Positions 16,284 to 26,340 are shown, numbered from the stretch's first letter. The stretch: DNA of 64,000 nt from Escherichia marmotae (GCF_002900365.1 NZ_CP025979.1:1302001-1366000), one strand, 5' to 3'. Made by a program: numbers and translations. The notes: a model not told the origin generated them from the letters alone.

Positions 16284-17811
16284 TGGCAGGTAACTGGTAG
16301 CTCCAGGTTTCACTCAACGTCTGATCGGCATTCACCAGCGCAGCACGCATTTCAGTGGTTTTCTTGGCATCTTTCACTTTCACACGCATCACCAGACGCC
16401 AGCCTTTAGTAACCGGGTTATAACGCACCGTGCTTTCGACAATCTCACCATTATCGCCAATGCTGGTTTGCGCGGTGACCGGCGTATCCTCTGGCAGTTT
16501 TTTCATTTCTGCGCCGGTGAAATCGACCACAAAGGCAATAGTGTCATCAGGCTGGCGAATCAGGTTCGACTGCTTTACATCGCCCGTTGAACGGCGCGTC
16601 TGCTGCACCCAGGCGTTATCAGGCGCGTGAAGTTTGTCTTCGTCACGACTGAAGGTGATGGTGTATTTAAAGTTCATCTCTTTGCCCGGCTCCGGCAACT
16701 GATCCGGTGTCCAGTAAGCGACGATGTTATCGTTGGTTTCATCGTTGGTTGGAATTTCTACCAGCTCAACGCTGCCTTTACCCCACTCCCCTTTCGGCGT
16801 TACCCAGGCGCTAGGACGCAAATCATAACGATCGTCGAGATCTTCAAAACGGGAGAAATCGCGGCCGCGTTGCAGTAGACCGAAACCTTGAGGGTTCTCC
16901 ATCGAGAAACTGCTGATCGCCAGATGTTTCGGGTTGTTCAGCGGACGCCAGATCCACTCACCGTTACCAGCATGGATAGAAAGGCCGTTAGAATCGTGCA
17001 ATTCCGGACGATAGTTATTCGCTGGAGATGGCTGATTCGGCCCGAACAGGAACATACTGGTTAACGGTGCAACGCCCAGTTTGCCGACTTTATCGCGCAG
17101 GTAAATTTTCGATTGCACATCAACAACCGTGTCACGTCCCGGCATAACAACGAACTTGTAAGCGCCTGTCGCACGCGGCGAATCAAGCAGCGCATAAATT
17201 GTTAAACGTTTGTCAGTCGGTTTTGGACGCTCGATCCAGAATTCTTTAAATCGCGGAAATTCTTCACCGGATGGCAAAGCGGTATCAATTGCCAGGCCAC
17301 GGGCAGAAAGACCGTAAACCTGACCTGCGCCAATCACGCGAAAATAGCTGGCCCCGAGCATGCTGACGATTTCATCGTTTTTATCTTTGCTGTTGATCGG
17401 GTAAAGCACTTTAAAACCGGCGAAGCCAAGGTCTTTTACCGTGTCTTTGTCATGCTGAACATCACCGAAAGTGAAATAATCCGGACTGTATTTGATTCTT
17501 TTTACTGCCGTTGCGGTGACTTCGTTGATTTTGACCGGCGTGTCGAAGTACATACCTTGATGGTAGAACTCGAGCTTGAATGGGGTCTTCAGATTGTTCC
17601 AGTAGGCTTTGTCATGATTAAACTGGATCTGCTGATAGTCCGCGTATTTCATGTCGCGGAAAACGGAGGGCAAGTTACTTTTAGGTGCCTCATAGCCTTT
17701 CCCGGCTAAGGATTGAGCTTGCTTTGCGACATCGTCAATGCTGAAGGCCCAGCCTGGCGATGTATACAGAGTTAACATTACTGCAGCGCTCAACCAACGC
17801 ATTTTCATCAT
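16276..17811 (-). CDS. opgG: Periplasmic glucan biosynthesis protein G
   Basis: A 511-residue periplasmic protein with a Sec signal (MMKMRWLSAAVMLTLYTSPGWA). OpgG works with OpgH in elongation and branching of periplasmic glucans. It has a beta-sandwich plus Ig-like fold, recently assigned beta-1,2-glucanase-type activity. The frame is open far upstream; MMKMRW was chosen because it gives the family length, though MKHKLQ six codons earlier (17829) has the stronger GGGGAAG upstream and is also possible. It is the first gene of opgGH and divergent from opgC. Confidence 0.94.
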   Translation of the reverse strand: MMKMRWLSAAVMLTLYTSPGWAFSIDDVAKQAQSLAGKGYEAPKSNLPSVFRDMKYADYQQIQFNHDKAYWNNLKTPFKLEFYHQGMYFDTPVKINEVTATAVKRIKYSPDYFTFGDVQHDKDTVKDLGFAGFKVLYPINSKDKNDEIVSMLGASYFRVIGAGQVYGLSARGLAIDTALPSGEEFPRFKEFWIERPKPTDKRLTIYALLDSPRATGAYKFVVMPGRDTVVDVQSKIYLRDKVGKLGVAPLTSMFLFGPNQPSPANNYRPELHDSNGLSIHAGNGEWIWRPLNNPKHLAISSFSMENPQGFGLLQRGRDFSRFEDLDDRYDLRPSAWVTPKGEWGKGSVELVEIPTNDETNDNIVAYWTPDQLPEPGKEMNFKYTITFSRDEDKLHAPDNAWVQQTRRSTGDVKQSNLIRQPDDTIAFVVDFTGAEMKKLPEDTPVTAQTSIGDNGEIVESTVRYNPVTKGWRLVMRVKVKDAKKTTEMRAALVNADQTLSETWSYQLPANE

Positions 17812-18204
17812 TTGTAGTTTATGTTTCATAATAAGTAAGCACTTCCCCCTTTGTGTGCTTATATCGATCCGATCTATTTTAATGGATAACCAGCCATTCC
17901 GACAACAGAATCCCGGTATTATTCGGCGTACCGGCTCATGGATTAAGCACCTGATTGCAACCGTTTTCACTTTCCGTGCTTCTCCTAAAGACAGAAGGAG
18001 CGAGTTCGTGTAGGGTTTGCCAGCAAATTTATTTATCAACCGTCTTACAGGCGCTTCCATTTTGGTTCGTGGTAGCGGTTATGCCGCATAAAAACACACT
18101 TGAAATCTGCGCCACATGTGGTCAGGTCGGTGTCGCTACGGCAAAAGCCTAAAGGCATTACCCGGTCGGGATAAGACGAAAAATCCGAGATTAGTTAACC
18201 ATAT
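17812..18204. promoter_or_regulatory. Divergent opgG/opgC intergenic region
   Basis: This 393-base non-coding gap must hold both promoters. It contains several short palindromes but I cannot assign exact promoter elements. Known biology is osmotic and envelope-stress control of opgGH. Confidence 0.4.
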
Positions 18205-19362
18205 ATGAATCCAGTACCCGCGCAGCGTGAATATTTCCTCGACTCCATCCGCGCATGGTTGATGTTGTTAGGGATCCCTTTTCATATTTCTTTAATTTAT
18301 TCAAGCCACACCTGGCATGTGAATAGCGCAGAACCATCATGGTGGCTGACGCTTTTTAACGATTTTATCCACGCCTTCCGTATGCAGGTATTTTTCGTTA
18401 TTTCCGGGTATTTTTCCTACATGCTGTTTTTGCGCTACCCATTGAAAAAATGGTGGAAAGTGCGCGTTGAGCGCGTAGGTATCCCGATGTTAACGGCAAT
18501 TCCCCTGCTCACCTTGCCGCAATTCATTATGCTGCAATATGTCAAAGGCAAAGCGGAAAGCTGGCCTGGGCTATCATTGTATGACAAATATAATACTCTG
18601 GCCTGGGAATTAGTCTCGCATCTGTGGTTTTTACTGGTGCTGGTCGTTATGACGACACTGTGCGTGTGGATATTTAAGCGCATCAGAAATAATTTAGAAA
18701 ATTCAGATAAGGCGAATAAATCTTTCTCGATGGTTAAGCTATCGATATTATTTTTCTGTCTGGGTGTTGGCTATGCAGCAATAAGAAGAACACTATTTAT
18801 CATTTATCCGCCCATTTTAAGCGATGGCATGTTCAATTTTATTTTCATGCAGACGCTGTTTTATATGCCGTTCTTTATTCTCGGTGCACTGGCTTTCATT
18901 TTTCCTAACCTTAAAGCTTTGTTTACCACCCCATCTCGCGGCTGTACCCTCGCGGCAGCACTGGCATTTATGGCTTATTTGCTCAATCAACGTTACGGCA
19001 GTGGCGATGCATGGATGTATGAAACTGAGTCGGTGATCACGATGGTGCTCGGACTGTGGATGGTTAATGTGGTCTTCTCCTTCGGCCACCGCCTGCTTAA
19101 TTTTCAGTCGGCACGGGTAACTTATTTTGTCAACGCGTCGCTGTTTATCTACCTGGTTCACCACCCATTAACGCTCTTTTTCGGCGCATACATCACCCCG
19201 CATATCACCTCAAATTGGCTTGGTTTTCTCTGCGGTCTGATATTTGTGATAGGGATTGCGATAATTCTGTACGAAATTCATTTACGCATTCCGTTGCTGA
19301 AGTTTTTATTCTCTGGCAAACCGAACGTGAAGCGTGAGAATGATAAAGCGCCAGCCCGTTAA
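18205..19362 (+). CDS. opgC: Glucan succinyltransferase OpgC
   Basis: A 385-residue integral membrane protein of the acyltransferase-3 family with about ten hydrophobic helices. It transfers succinyl groups to osmoregulated periplasmic glucans, making them acidic. N-terminal features typical of the family are visible: REYFLDSIRAWLMLLGIPFHI with the conserved Arg and His, and HAFRMQVFFVISGYFSY. Length equals E. coli OpgC. It is divergent from opgGH and converges with clsC, 7 bases apart. Confidence 0.95.
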   Translation: MNPVPAQREYFLDSIRAWLMLLGIPFHISLIYSSHTWHVNSAEPSWWLTLFNDFIHAFRMQVFFVISGYFSYMLFLRYPLKKWWKVRVERVGIPMLTAIPLLTLPQFIMLQYVKGKAESWPGLSLYDKYNTLAWELVSHLWFLLVLVVMTTLCVWIFKRIRNNLENSDKANKSFSMVKLSILFFCLGVGYAAIRRTLFIIYPPILSDGMFNFIFMQTLFYMPFFILGALAFIFPNLKALFTTPSRGCTLAAALAFMAYLLNQRYGSGDAWMYETESVITMVLGLWMVNVVFSFGHRLLNFQSARVTYFVNASLFIYLVHHPLTLFFGAYITPHITSNWLGFLCGLIFVIGIAIILYEIHLRIPLLKFLFSGKPNVKRENDKAPAR

Positions 19363-19369
19363 GCCACGT

Positions 19370-20791
19370 TTATAATAACCATTCAACGGGCAATATTGAC
19401 GCCAGTCTGACCATAACCCGCTTCCAGAAACTGGTTGCGGGTTCTTTTTTGAGGATAATATCTTCCTTCCCATGACGATCGACCCAGTTGATCCTTCCCC
19501 AACGATCCAAACGGAGCTGCCAGGCCGCATCATACTGACTCTGCATAAAGCGTTTATCGATTAATTGCGCCAGCGTTTCACTCTCTATCACCAGGCCCAT
19601 TTCAGTATTGAGCAGCGTTGAACGCGGATCGAAATTGAATGAGCCAATAAACACTATTTTGCCATCGACACTAAACGTTTTGGCATGCAGACTTGCGCCA
19701 GAATTCCCGGTTATACCGCGATCGTGCAGCGTTCCGCTCTGTTCCCGCGTCGGCTTCAGTTCATATAATTCAACGCCATAGCGGAGCAATTTTTTGCGCC
19801 AGCGGGCATACCCGGCATGAACGACAGCGACATCGTTAGCGGCAAGTGAATTGGTTAAGATAGCTATCTTGACCCCTTTTCTCACCATTCGTAAAAGCTG
19901 CGCCACTCCCGCGCGCGTTGGCACAAAATAGGAAGAGATAATATCAATACGTTCGCTGGGTGAGCCCATGATATCGAACAGACGTTGCGGCAGCAGTGAA
20001 TGGCGTTTTGCCTTGCCCTCCCCTTTCGCGGGATCATCACTTAATAAACGCGTTCTTGCCCAGATTAGCGGCAATGCCCCGTCAACCAGTTGATTTATAA
20101 AAGGACTTAACTCCATTTGGCGCAAATAGCGATGTGTCCCGCTGTCGTTGTACCAGGACGCAGGTAGCTCAATGCGGTCAGCCATTTCGCCATCGGGAAC
20201 ATCCAGCACCTGCTGCAACGGTGAAACCGATTTGCAATACCAGTAGCGGGCGAAATCATCGGCAACGTCCTCAACAACTGGCCCGATTGCCATGACATCT
20301 AAATCAGAAAAAAGCGGCTCTTCCCCCGCACCAAAATAAGCGTCGCCAATGTTTCGCCCGCCCACCAGCGTTACCACACCATCAACGGTAAAACTTTTAT
20401 TATGCATACGGCGATTGAGGCGGGAAAAATCGGTGATATAGCCAAGCGGGCGCAACAAACGAAACGAGAAAGGATTGAAAAGCCGGACTTCAATACGCGG
20501 GTGACTATCGAGCAAGCGTAAAATGTCATCAAGCCCGGGGGTATTGTTGTCATCGAGCAACAACCGGACGCGAACGCCACGCTTCGCTGCGGCTAACAGG
20601 GCGGAAAACAGCAACCGCCCCGACATATCGTCCTGCCAAATGTAGTACTGAACATCCAGCGTATGTTCCGCCATTTCCGCCAGATAATATCTTGCGGCAA
20701 ACGCATCCAGGCTTTTATCAAGAGGGAAAATGCCGCATTTTCCAGGATGTTGCGAGCACAACGGCAGCACCGCGCTCGCCAGCCGGGGCAA
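19370..20791 (-). CDS. clsC: Cardiolipin synthase C (uses phosphatidylethanolamine)
   Basis: A 473-residue phospholipase-D-superfamily enzyme. ClsC makes cardiolipin from phosphatidylglycerol and phosphatidylethanolamine. It has two HKD-type motifs, HNKSFTVDG near residue 130 and HAKTFSVDG near residue 370. The start is taken as TTG at 20789-20791: AAGGAG lies 9 bases before it, whereas the in-frame ATG at 20798-20800 directly abuts that motif. The ymdB stop is one base upstream, and in E. coli ymdB aids ClsC activity, so coupling is expected. Confidence 0.92.
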   Translation of the reverse strand: MPRLASAVLPLCSQHPGKCGIFPLDKSLDAFAARYYLAEMAEHTLDVQYYIWQDDMSGRLLFSALLAAAKRGVRVRLLLDDNNTPGLDDILRLLDSHPRIEVRLFNPFSFRLLRPLGYITDFSRLNRRMHNKSFTVDGVVTLVGGRNIGDAYFGAGEEPLFSDLDVMAIGPVVEDVADDFARYWYCKSVSPLQQVLDVPDGEMADRIELPASWYNDSGTHRYLRQMELSPFINQLVDGALPLIWARTRLLSDDPAKGEGKAKRHSLLPQRLFDIMGSPSERIDIISSYFVPTRAGVAQLLRMVRKGVKIAILTNSLAANDVAVVHAGYARWRKKLLRYGVELYELKPTREQSGTLHDRGITGNSGASLHAKTFSVDGKIVFIGSFNFDPRSTLLNTEMGLVIESETLAQLIDKRFMQSQYDAAWQLRLDRWGRINWVDRHGKEDIILKKEPATSFWKRVMVRLASILPVEWLL

Positions 20792-20792
20792 A

Positions 20793-21326
20793 TCATTCAT
20801 CTCCTTGTTGGGTAAGGAGTCTTTCGTAGAGGTGGGCGTTTTCTGCATCATAACAGACAAAGTATACTTGCTCAGGTAAAGCGTGACGGGTAATAAATTC
20901 CGAAACGGTTTTTACAGCTATTTCAGCCGCAGCAGCACGCGGGTAACCATATACACCAGTGCTAATGGCAGGAAAAGCCACTGACGAATAACCGTTCGCA
21001 GCCACCAGTCGCAGACTATTGAGATAGGCATCCTGCAATAACTGGTCTTCATTTTGTTCGCCCCCGCGCCAGACTGGCCCAACGGTATGCACAACTGCTT
21101 TGGCAGGAAGATCGCCTGCAAGAGTAATGACTGCATGTCCCGTAGGGCAATCGCCCTGTTGCTGACGAACTTTTAAACAAGCATCCAGCAAGGCCGGACC
21201 AGCAGCGCGATGAATAGCGCCATCAACACCGCCGCCCCCCATTAATGATGGATTTGCCGCATTAACAATAACATCAACGGCCAGTTTGGTAATATCACCC
21301 TGCACAACATGAATACGCGATTTCAT
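20793..21326 (-). CDS. ymdB: YmdB macrodomain O-acetyl-ADP-ribose deacetylase
   Basis: A 177-residue macrodomain protein that hydrolyses O-acetyl-ADP-ribose and also binds and inhibits RNase III. The ADP-ribose site motifs are visible: VVQGDITKLAVDVIVNAANPSL, MGGGGVDGAIHRAAG and FPAISTGVYGYP. Length equals the E. coli protein. It is the first gene of the ymdB-clsC operon and starts after a GGAGG motif. Confidence 0.95.
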   Translation of the reverse strand: MKSRIHVVQGDITKLAVDVIVNAANPSLMGGGGVDGAIHRAAGPALLDACLKVRQQQGDCPTGHAVITLAGDLPAKAVVHTVGPVWRGGEQNEDQLLQDAYLNSLRLVAANGYSSVAFPAISTGVYGYPRAAAAEIAVKTVSEFITRHALPEQVYFVCYDAENAHLYERLLTQQGDE

Positions 21327-21420
21327 AACGCCTCCTTACACCATCTTGTTCCTTAAGTGTACAGCAGGGCTTTTAGGGAAATCGCATTTTTGTTGTCAGC
21401 AACGTGAGTTGCTCAGAAAC

Positions 21421-21755
<335 letters not shown>

Positions 21756-21853
21756 ATCATCCTTGAGGGTTGCTGTTATCCATACTGTCAGGTTGGCCGA
21801 TTCGCATCAGACCATTCTCTCCCGATTCATTTTATGCTCAATATATCAACGCA

Positions 21854-22186
21854 TTAAGACTTTCCTGAAGATGGCGGCCATTGTTGTGATAAATGCAGTG
21901 ACTGTCCATCAGAAACAGTAACAACTATTTTCACTCGATCGTCCGGGGAAATATTTAAGCTCAATTTTGTCAAAGCAATGGGTTGATTAGCGGGCACTGA
22001 GAGGGTCTTTTCTTGCTTCGTCTGGCTTTGCCCAGAACTGCCTTCGCGCAGAGACAATATTTGTACCCGACACAGGCAAGATTGTGTCAGGGTGACTTCA
22101 GGGATAATGGTGTACATGTCGCCTTGCTGGGTCGTATTAAAGGTTATCTGGCTGGAAAGCGCCGCGAGAAGTAATAACGCGTTCAT
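21854..22186 (-). CDS. csgC: Curli assembly inhibitor CsgC
   Basis: A 110-residue periplasmic protein that keeps CsgA from polymerising before export. It has an N-terminal signal (MNALLLLAALSSQ) and an Ig-like mature domain. The CxC pair in SCLCRVQ characteristic of CsgC is present, along with the basic strand implicated in inhibition. It is the third gene of csgBAC. Confidence 0.95.
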   Translation of the reverse strand: MNALLLLAALSSQITFNTTQQGDMYTIIPEVTLTQSCLCRVQILSLREGSSGQSQTKQEKTLSVPANQPIALTKLSLNISPDDRVKIVVTVSDGQSLHLSQQWPPSSGKS

Positions 22187-22244
22187 ACTATTCTCCCGAA
22201 AAAAAACAGGGCTTACGCCCTGTTTCTGTCATACAAATTCTGTA

Positions 22245-22706
22245 TTAGTACTGATGAGCGGTCGCGTTGTTACCAAAGCCAACCTGAGTTACGTTGACGC
22301 TGGAGTTAGATGCAGTCTGGTCAACAGCAGCACCGTTACCACCACCGAACTGTTTAACGGTCATAGTAGAATCTTTACCATTCCACTGATCGAGAGTAGC
22401 GCTGTTACCGAAACCACGCTGAGTCAGATCGATTGAGCTGTCATCAGAACCTTGTCCAACATCAGCGCCGTTACCGCCGCCATGCTGGGTAATAGTCAGA
22501 TCGGAGTTGCGGGCATCAGCCTGCAATGCAACAGCAGAGTTACCGCCGCCGTACTGGTAAATATTCAGCTCTGAATTCGGGCCGCTGTTATTGCCGCCAC
22601 CACCGTGGTTGCCGCCGCCACCGCCGCCGTACTGAGGAATAGCACCTGCCAGAGCACTACCAGAGAATACGATTGCTGCAATTGCTGCTACTTTTAAAAG
22701 TTTCAT
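22245..22706 (-). CDS. csgA: Major curlin subunit CsgA
   Basis: A 153-residue secreted amyloid subunit. It has a signal peptide (MKLLKVAAIAAIVFSGSALA), a Gly-rich 22-residue export signal region, then five repeats of the form SX5QXGXGNXAX3Q (R1 to R5), ending NNATAHQY. It is two residues longer than the K-12 protein as I recall it, from extra Gly codons in the GGGGGG run after PQY. A terminator-like palindrome (GGGCTTACGCCC near 22209-22220) lies between csgA and csgC. Confidence 0.97.
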   Translation of the reverse strand: MKLLKVAAIAAIVFSGSALAGAIPQYGGGGGGNHGGGGNNSGPNSELNIYQYGGGNSAVALQADARNSDLTITQHGGGNGADVGQGSDDSSIDLTQRGFGNSATLDQWNGKDSTMTVKQFGGGNGAAVDQTASNSSVNVTQVGFGNNATAHQY

Positions 22707-22746
22707 GTAAAACCCCCATCGGATTGATTTAAAAGTCGTATGGAAA

Positions 22747-23202
22747 TTAACGTTGTGTCACGCGAATAGCCATTTGCGACTGTCTCTGCACTACAATTGC
22801 CGTTTTTTGAGTACCATACTGAGTAATATTTGCTTTATTACCAGAACCTTTCTGGATAATCATTGCAGTATTACCATATGCGCCTTGCGATATACTGGCA
22901 TCGTTGGCATTGCCCGTCTGGTCAATATACGCAAGGTTATAATCTCCTTTCTGGTCAATCCTGGCTCGGTTACTATTACCTTCTTGCGAAATAACCGACA
23001 AAAGTTTAGAGCCTCCCTGCCGTAACTGCGCGCTATTATTAGCGCCAGTTTGACCAATTATGGCTGCCTGATTAAATGAAGACTTACTCAATTCATTTAC
23101 CGCAAAGTTATATTCTGAATTAGCCAAATCATAACCTGCCGCGGCTGCAATCCCAGGCGCACCCAGTACTGTTAACATCATAAATAACAATCTGTTTTTC
23201 AT
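22747..23202 (-). CDS. csgB: Minor curlin, nucleator CsgB
   Basis: A 151-residue nucleator that anchors and seeds CsgA fibres at the cell surface. It has a signal peptide (MKNRLLFMMLTVLGAPGIAAAA) and five imperfect curlin repeats; the last ends with the basic RQSQMAIRVTQR segment that binds it to the surface. The start ATG at 23202 is preceded by AGGGTGA; the longer frame to 23229 was rejected. It is the first gene of csgBAC. Confidence 0.95.
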   Translation of the reverse strand: MKNRLLFMMLTVLGAPGIAAAAGYDLANSEYNFAVNELSKSSFNQAAIIGQTGANNSAQLRQGGSKLLSVISQEGNSNRARIDQKGDYNLAYIDQTGNANDASISQGAYGNTAMIIQKGSGNKANITQYGTQKTAIVVQRQSQMAIRVTQR

Positions 23203-23959
23203 GTTGTCACCCTGGACCTGGTCGTACATTAAAGAAATTTAAATCACTTCAACTTGGTTGTTAACGCAAACCGCTTTTTGTTAACGCTGCGTTACGATGG
23301 AAAGTATGTCTGTAGAAATATTTTTAATAACTCACCCACGCGTTGTATTTTTCTTTTTTTGTTCATACCAAAGTATTAAAACTCGCGTAAATACGCTGTT
23401 ATTTACGCAAAAAATATTTTGTTTACTTTTAAATTGCTATTTTTTGACCGCAAAAATTCAACGGACGGCCTCTCTGCACAAGTCGAGAAGATTACGTCGA
23501 TATGTCTGTTCAACAAGCCGTGACAAACATCGTCTTTTTGCAGCAAAAATTTGTCCAGGGAGAACCTCCGAAAAATTAAGAAATTTCCGCGCAACAAAAG
23601 GACTATGTGGGAATAAATTTTATATGCATAATTATGGACTTAGCGTTATTTGTATGACTTTTTAAAATTGTGCAATAAAAGCTATATGTACAACTTTTCT
23701 ATCATTTCTAAACTTAACCACCCCGCAGTGTTAACATTTTTAAATGTCAGATTACATTTTGTTACACGATTAACACTTGCTTTAAGATTTGTAATAGCTA
23801 GATTGAAATCAGATGTAATCCATTAGTTTTATATTTTACCCATTTAGGGTTGATTTATTACTACACACAGCAGTGCAACATCTGTCAGTACTTCTGGTGC
23901 CTCTATTTTTAGAGGTAGCTGTCAGGTGTGCGATTAATAAAAAAAAGCGGGGTTTCATC
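23203..23959. promoter_or_regulatory. csgBAC/csgDEFG intergenic regulatory region
   Basis: 757 AT-rich non-coding bases between the two curli operons. In Escherichia this is one of the most heavily regulated promoter regions (OmpR, CpxR, RcsB, IHF, H-NS, MlrA, RpoS). A -10 element TAGATT at 23799-23804 fits the known csgD start about 148 bases before the ATG. The resulting leader (about 23812-23959) is the known target of several sRNAs (OmrA/B, McaS, RprA, GcvB). Individual sites for most regulators are not assigned here. Confidence 0.7.
23300..23340 (-). promoter_or_regulatory. csgBAC promoter with CsgD-binding site
   Basis: On the minus strand GTGGGTGAGTTA (around 23328-23339) matches the CsgD consensus CGGGKGAGNKA. 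It lies just upstream of a -10-like TACTTT at 23301-23306. This arrangement is the one known for csgBA, where CsgD activates transcription. Confidence 0.7.
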
Positions 23960-24610
23960 ATGTTTAATGAAGTCCATAGTGTTCATGGTCATACTTTACT
24001 GTTGATCACTAAACCTTCCTTGCAGGCGACAGCGTTATTGCAGCATTTAAAACAATCGCTGGCAATCACAGGAAAACTGCATAATATTCAACGTTCTCTG
24101 GACGATATATCTTCTGGCTGCATTATTCTGTTGGATATGATGGAAGCAGATAAAAAGCTCATTCATTACTGGCAGGATACATTAAGCAGAAAACACAACA
24201 ACATTAAAACAATGTTGTTAAATACCCCAGATGATTATCCGTACCGCGACATTGAAAACTGGCCACATATCAATGGTGTTTTTTACGCCATGGAGGATCA
24301 AGAACGCGTAGTCAATGGGTTGCAAGGCGTCTTACGTGGTGAATGCTACTTTACGCAAAAGCTTGCCAGTTACCTGATTACACATTCCGGTAACTATCGT
24401 TATAACAGCACGGAATCTGCCCTCCTTACTCATAGGGAAAAAGAGATCCTTAATAAGCTGCGTATCGGCGCCTCCAATAACGAGATTGCTCGTTCGCTGT
24501 TCATCAGCGAAAATACGGTTAAAACGCATCTTTATAATCTTTTCAAGAAGATAGCTGTAAAAAACCGAACACAAGCGGTCTCATGGGCAAACGATAACCT
24601 CAGGCGATAA
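23960..24610 (+). CDS. csgD: CsgD master biofilm transcription regulator
   Basis: A 216-residue LuxR/FixJ-type regulator that activates csgBAC and dgcC (cellulose). The N-terminal receiver-like domain lacks the usual phosphorylation pocket, and a C-terminal helix-turn-helix (SALLTHREKEILNKLRIGASNNEIARSLFISENTVKTHLYNLFKK) spans about residues 148-195. The start ATG at 23960 follows the GCGGGG of the structured leader. It is the first gene of csgDEFG; csgE begins 4 bases after its stop. Confidence 0.96.
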   Translation: MFNEVHSVHGHTLLLITKPSLQATALLQHLKQSLAITGKLHNIQRSLDDISSGCIILLDMMEADKKLIHYWQDTLSRKHNNIKTMLLNTPDDYPYRDIENWPHINGVFYAMEDQERVVNGLQGVLRGECYFTQKLASYLITHSGNYRYNSTESALLTHREKEILNKLRIGASNNEIARSLFISENTVKTHLYNLFKKIAVKNRTQAVSWANDNLRR

Positions 24611-24614
24611 AGCC

Positions 24615-25004
24615 ATGAAACGTTATTTATGCTGGATTGTAGCAGCAGAACTTCTCTTCGCTGCGGGCAATGTTCACGCCGTTGAGGTAGAAGTACCGGG
24701 ATTGTTAACTGACCATACTGTTTCATCTATTGGGCACGATTTTTACCGTGCCTTTAGTGATAAATGGGAAAGTGACTACACCGGTAATTTAACGATTAAT
24801 GAAAGACCCAGTGCACGATGGGGAAGCTGGATCACAATAACGGTGAATCAGGACGTTATTTTCCAGACATTTTTATTCCCGTTGAAAAGAGACTTCGAGA
24901 AAACTGTCGTCTTTGCACTGATACAAACTGAAGAAGCACTAAATCGTCGCCAGATAAATCAGGCGTTATTGGGTACGGGCGATTTGGCGCATGATGAATT
25001 CTAA
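24615..25004 (+). CDS. csgE: Curli export specificity factor CsgE
   Basis: A 129-residue periplasmic protein that caps the CsgG pore and selects CsgA. Signal peptide MKRYLCWIVAAELLFAAGNVHA. The mature part matches E. coli CsgE almost completely (EVPGLLTDHTVSSIGHDFYRAFSDKW...). It lies within csgDEFG. Confidence 0.95.
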   Translation: MKRYLCWIVAAELLFAAGNVHAVEVEVPGLLTDHTVSSIGHDFYRAFSDKWESDYTGNLTINERPSARWGSWITITVNQDVIFQTFLFPLKRDFEKTVVFALIQTEEALNRRQINQALLGTGDLAHDEF

Positions 25005-25029
25005 ATAAAAAATTTGTCAGGAGGCTGCA

Positions 25030-25446
25030 ATGCGTGTCAAACATGCAGTAGTTCTACTCATGCTTATTTCTCCATTAAGTTGGGCTGGAACTATGACCTT
25101 TCAGTTCCGCAACCCAAACTTTGGTGGCAACCCGAATAACGGCGCTTTTTTATTAAATAGCGCCCAGGCACAGAACTCATATAAAGATCCCAGCTATAAC
25201 GATGACTTTGGTATTGAAACACCATCGGCGCTGGATAACTTCACCCAGGCTATTCAGTCACAAATTTTAGGTGGCCTGCTGTCGAATATTAACACTGGCA
25301 AACCGGGCCGAATGGTGACTAACGAATATATTATCGATATTGCCAACCGCGATGGTCAATTGCAGTTGAACGTGACAGATCGTAAAACCGGACAAACTTC
25401 GACTATTGAAGTGTCGGGTTTACAAAATAACTCAACCGATTTTTAA
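25030..25446 (+). CDS. csgF: Curli assembly factor CsgF
   Basis: A 138-residue secreted protein that joins the CsgG pore and positions CsgB at the surface. Signal peptide to about LSWAG; the following GTMTFQFRNPNFGGNP segment is the part that inserts in the pore. Ribosome-binding site GGAGG at 25020-25024. Confidence 0.95.
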   Translation: MRVKHAVVLLMLISPLSWAGTMTFQFRNPNFGGNPNNGAFLLNSAQAQNSYKDPSYNDDFGIETPSALDNFTQAIQSQILGGLLSNINTGKPGRMVTNEYIIDIANRDGQLQLNVTDRKTGQTSTIEVSGLQNNSTDF

Positions 25447-25472
25447 GCCCCAGCTTCATAAGGAAATTAATC

Positions 25473-26306
25473 ATGCAGCGCTTATTTGTTTTGGTTGCCG
25501 TCATGTTGCTGAGCGGATGCTTAACCGCCCCACCAAAAGAAGCCGCCAAGCCAACATTAATGCCTCGAGCCCAGAGCTATAAAGATTTGACCCATTTACC
25601 TGCACCAACGGGTAAGATCTTTGTTTCGGTATACAACATTCAGGACGAAACCGGGCAATTTAAAGCCTACCCGGCGAGTAACTTCTCCACTGCTGTTCCG
25701 CAAAGCGCCACCGCGATGCTGGTCACGGCATTGAAAGATTCTCGCTGGTTTATACCGCTGGAGCGTCAGGGCCTACAAAACCTGCTCAACGAACGCAAGA
25801 TTATTCGTGCAGCACAGGAAAACGGTACTGTAGCGGTAAACAACCGAATCCCGCTTCAATCGCTGACCGCAGCCAATATCATGGTTGAAGGCTCAATTAT
25901 TGGTTATGAAAGCAACGTCAAATCGGGCGGTGTTGGGGCGAGATACTTTGGTATTGGTGCAGACACGCAATACCAACTTGATCAGATCGCCGTGAACCTG
26001 CGCGTCGTCAATGTGAGTACCGGTGAGATCCTTTCTTCGGTGAACACCAGTAAGACAATCCTTTCCTATGAAGTCCAGGCGGGTGTCTTCCGCTTTATTG
26101 ACTACCAACGGTTACTGGAAGGGGAAGTGGGTTATACCTCTAACGAGCCGGTTATGCTGTGCCTGATGTCAGCCATCGAAACAGGCGTTATCTTCCTGAT
26201 TAACGACGGTATCGACCGTGGCCTGTGGGATTTGCAGAATAAAGCAGAACGGCAGAATGACATTCTGGTGAAATACCGCCACTTATCAGTACCGCCGGAA
26301 TCCTGA
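25473..26306 (+). CDS. csgG: Curli secretion channel CsgG
   Basis: A 277-residue outer-membrane lipoprotein that forms the nonameric curli secretion pore. Lipobox LLSGC at residues 12-16. The transmembrane hairpin regions and the constriction residues (YPASNFSTAV, with Tyr, Asn and Phe) are visible. It is the last gene of the operon and is followed by an intrinsic terminator. Confidence 0.96.
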   Translation: MQRLFVLVAVMLLSGCLTAPPKEAAKPTLMPRAQSYKDLTHLPAPTGKIFVSVYNIQDETGQFKAYPASNFSTAVPQSATAMLVTALKDSRWFIPLERQGLQNLLNERKIIRAAQENGTVAVNNRIPLQSLTAANIMVEGSIIGYESNVKSGGVGARYFGIGADTQYQLDQIAVNLRVVNVSTGEILSSVNTSKTILSYEVQAGVFRFIDYQRLLEGEVGYTSNEPVMLCLMSAIETGVIFLINDGIDRGLWDLQNKAERQNDILVKYRHLSVPPES

Positions 26307-26340
26307 TACATAAAAAAGCTGGCTCTTTACTATTCAATCT

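Noticed and set aside
17955..18152. Short frame in the opgG/opgC gap
   Set aside because: No match, no ribosome-binding site, and it spans the expected divergent promoters.
23297..23665. 122-residue frame in the csgB/csgD intergenic region
   Set aside because: It lies across the known regulatory region, is AT-rich with no domain and no ribosome-binding site, and overlaps the csgBAC promoter.
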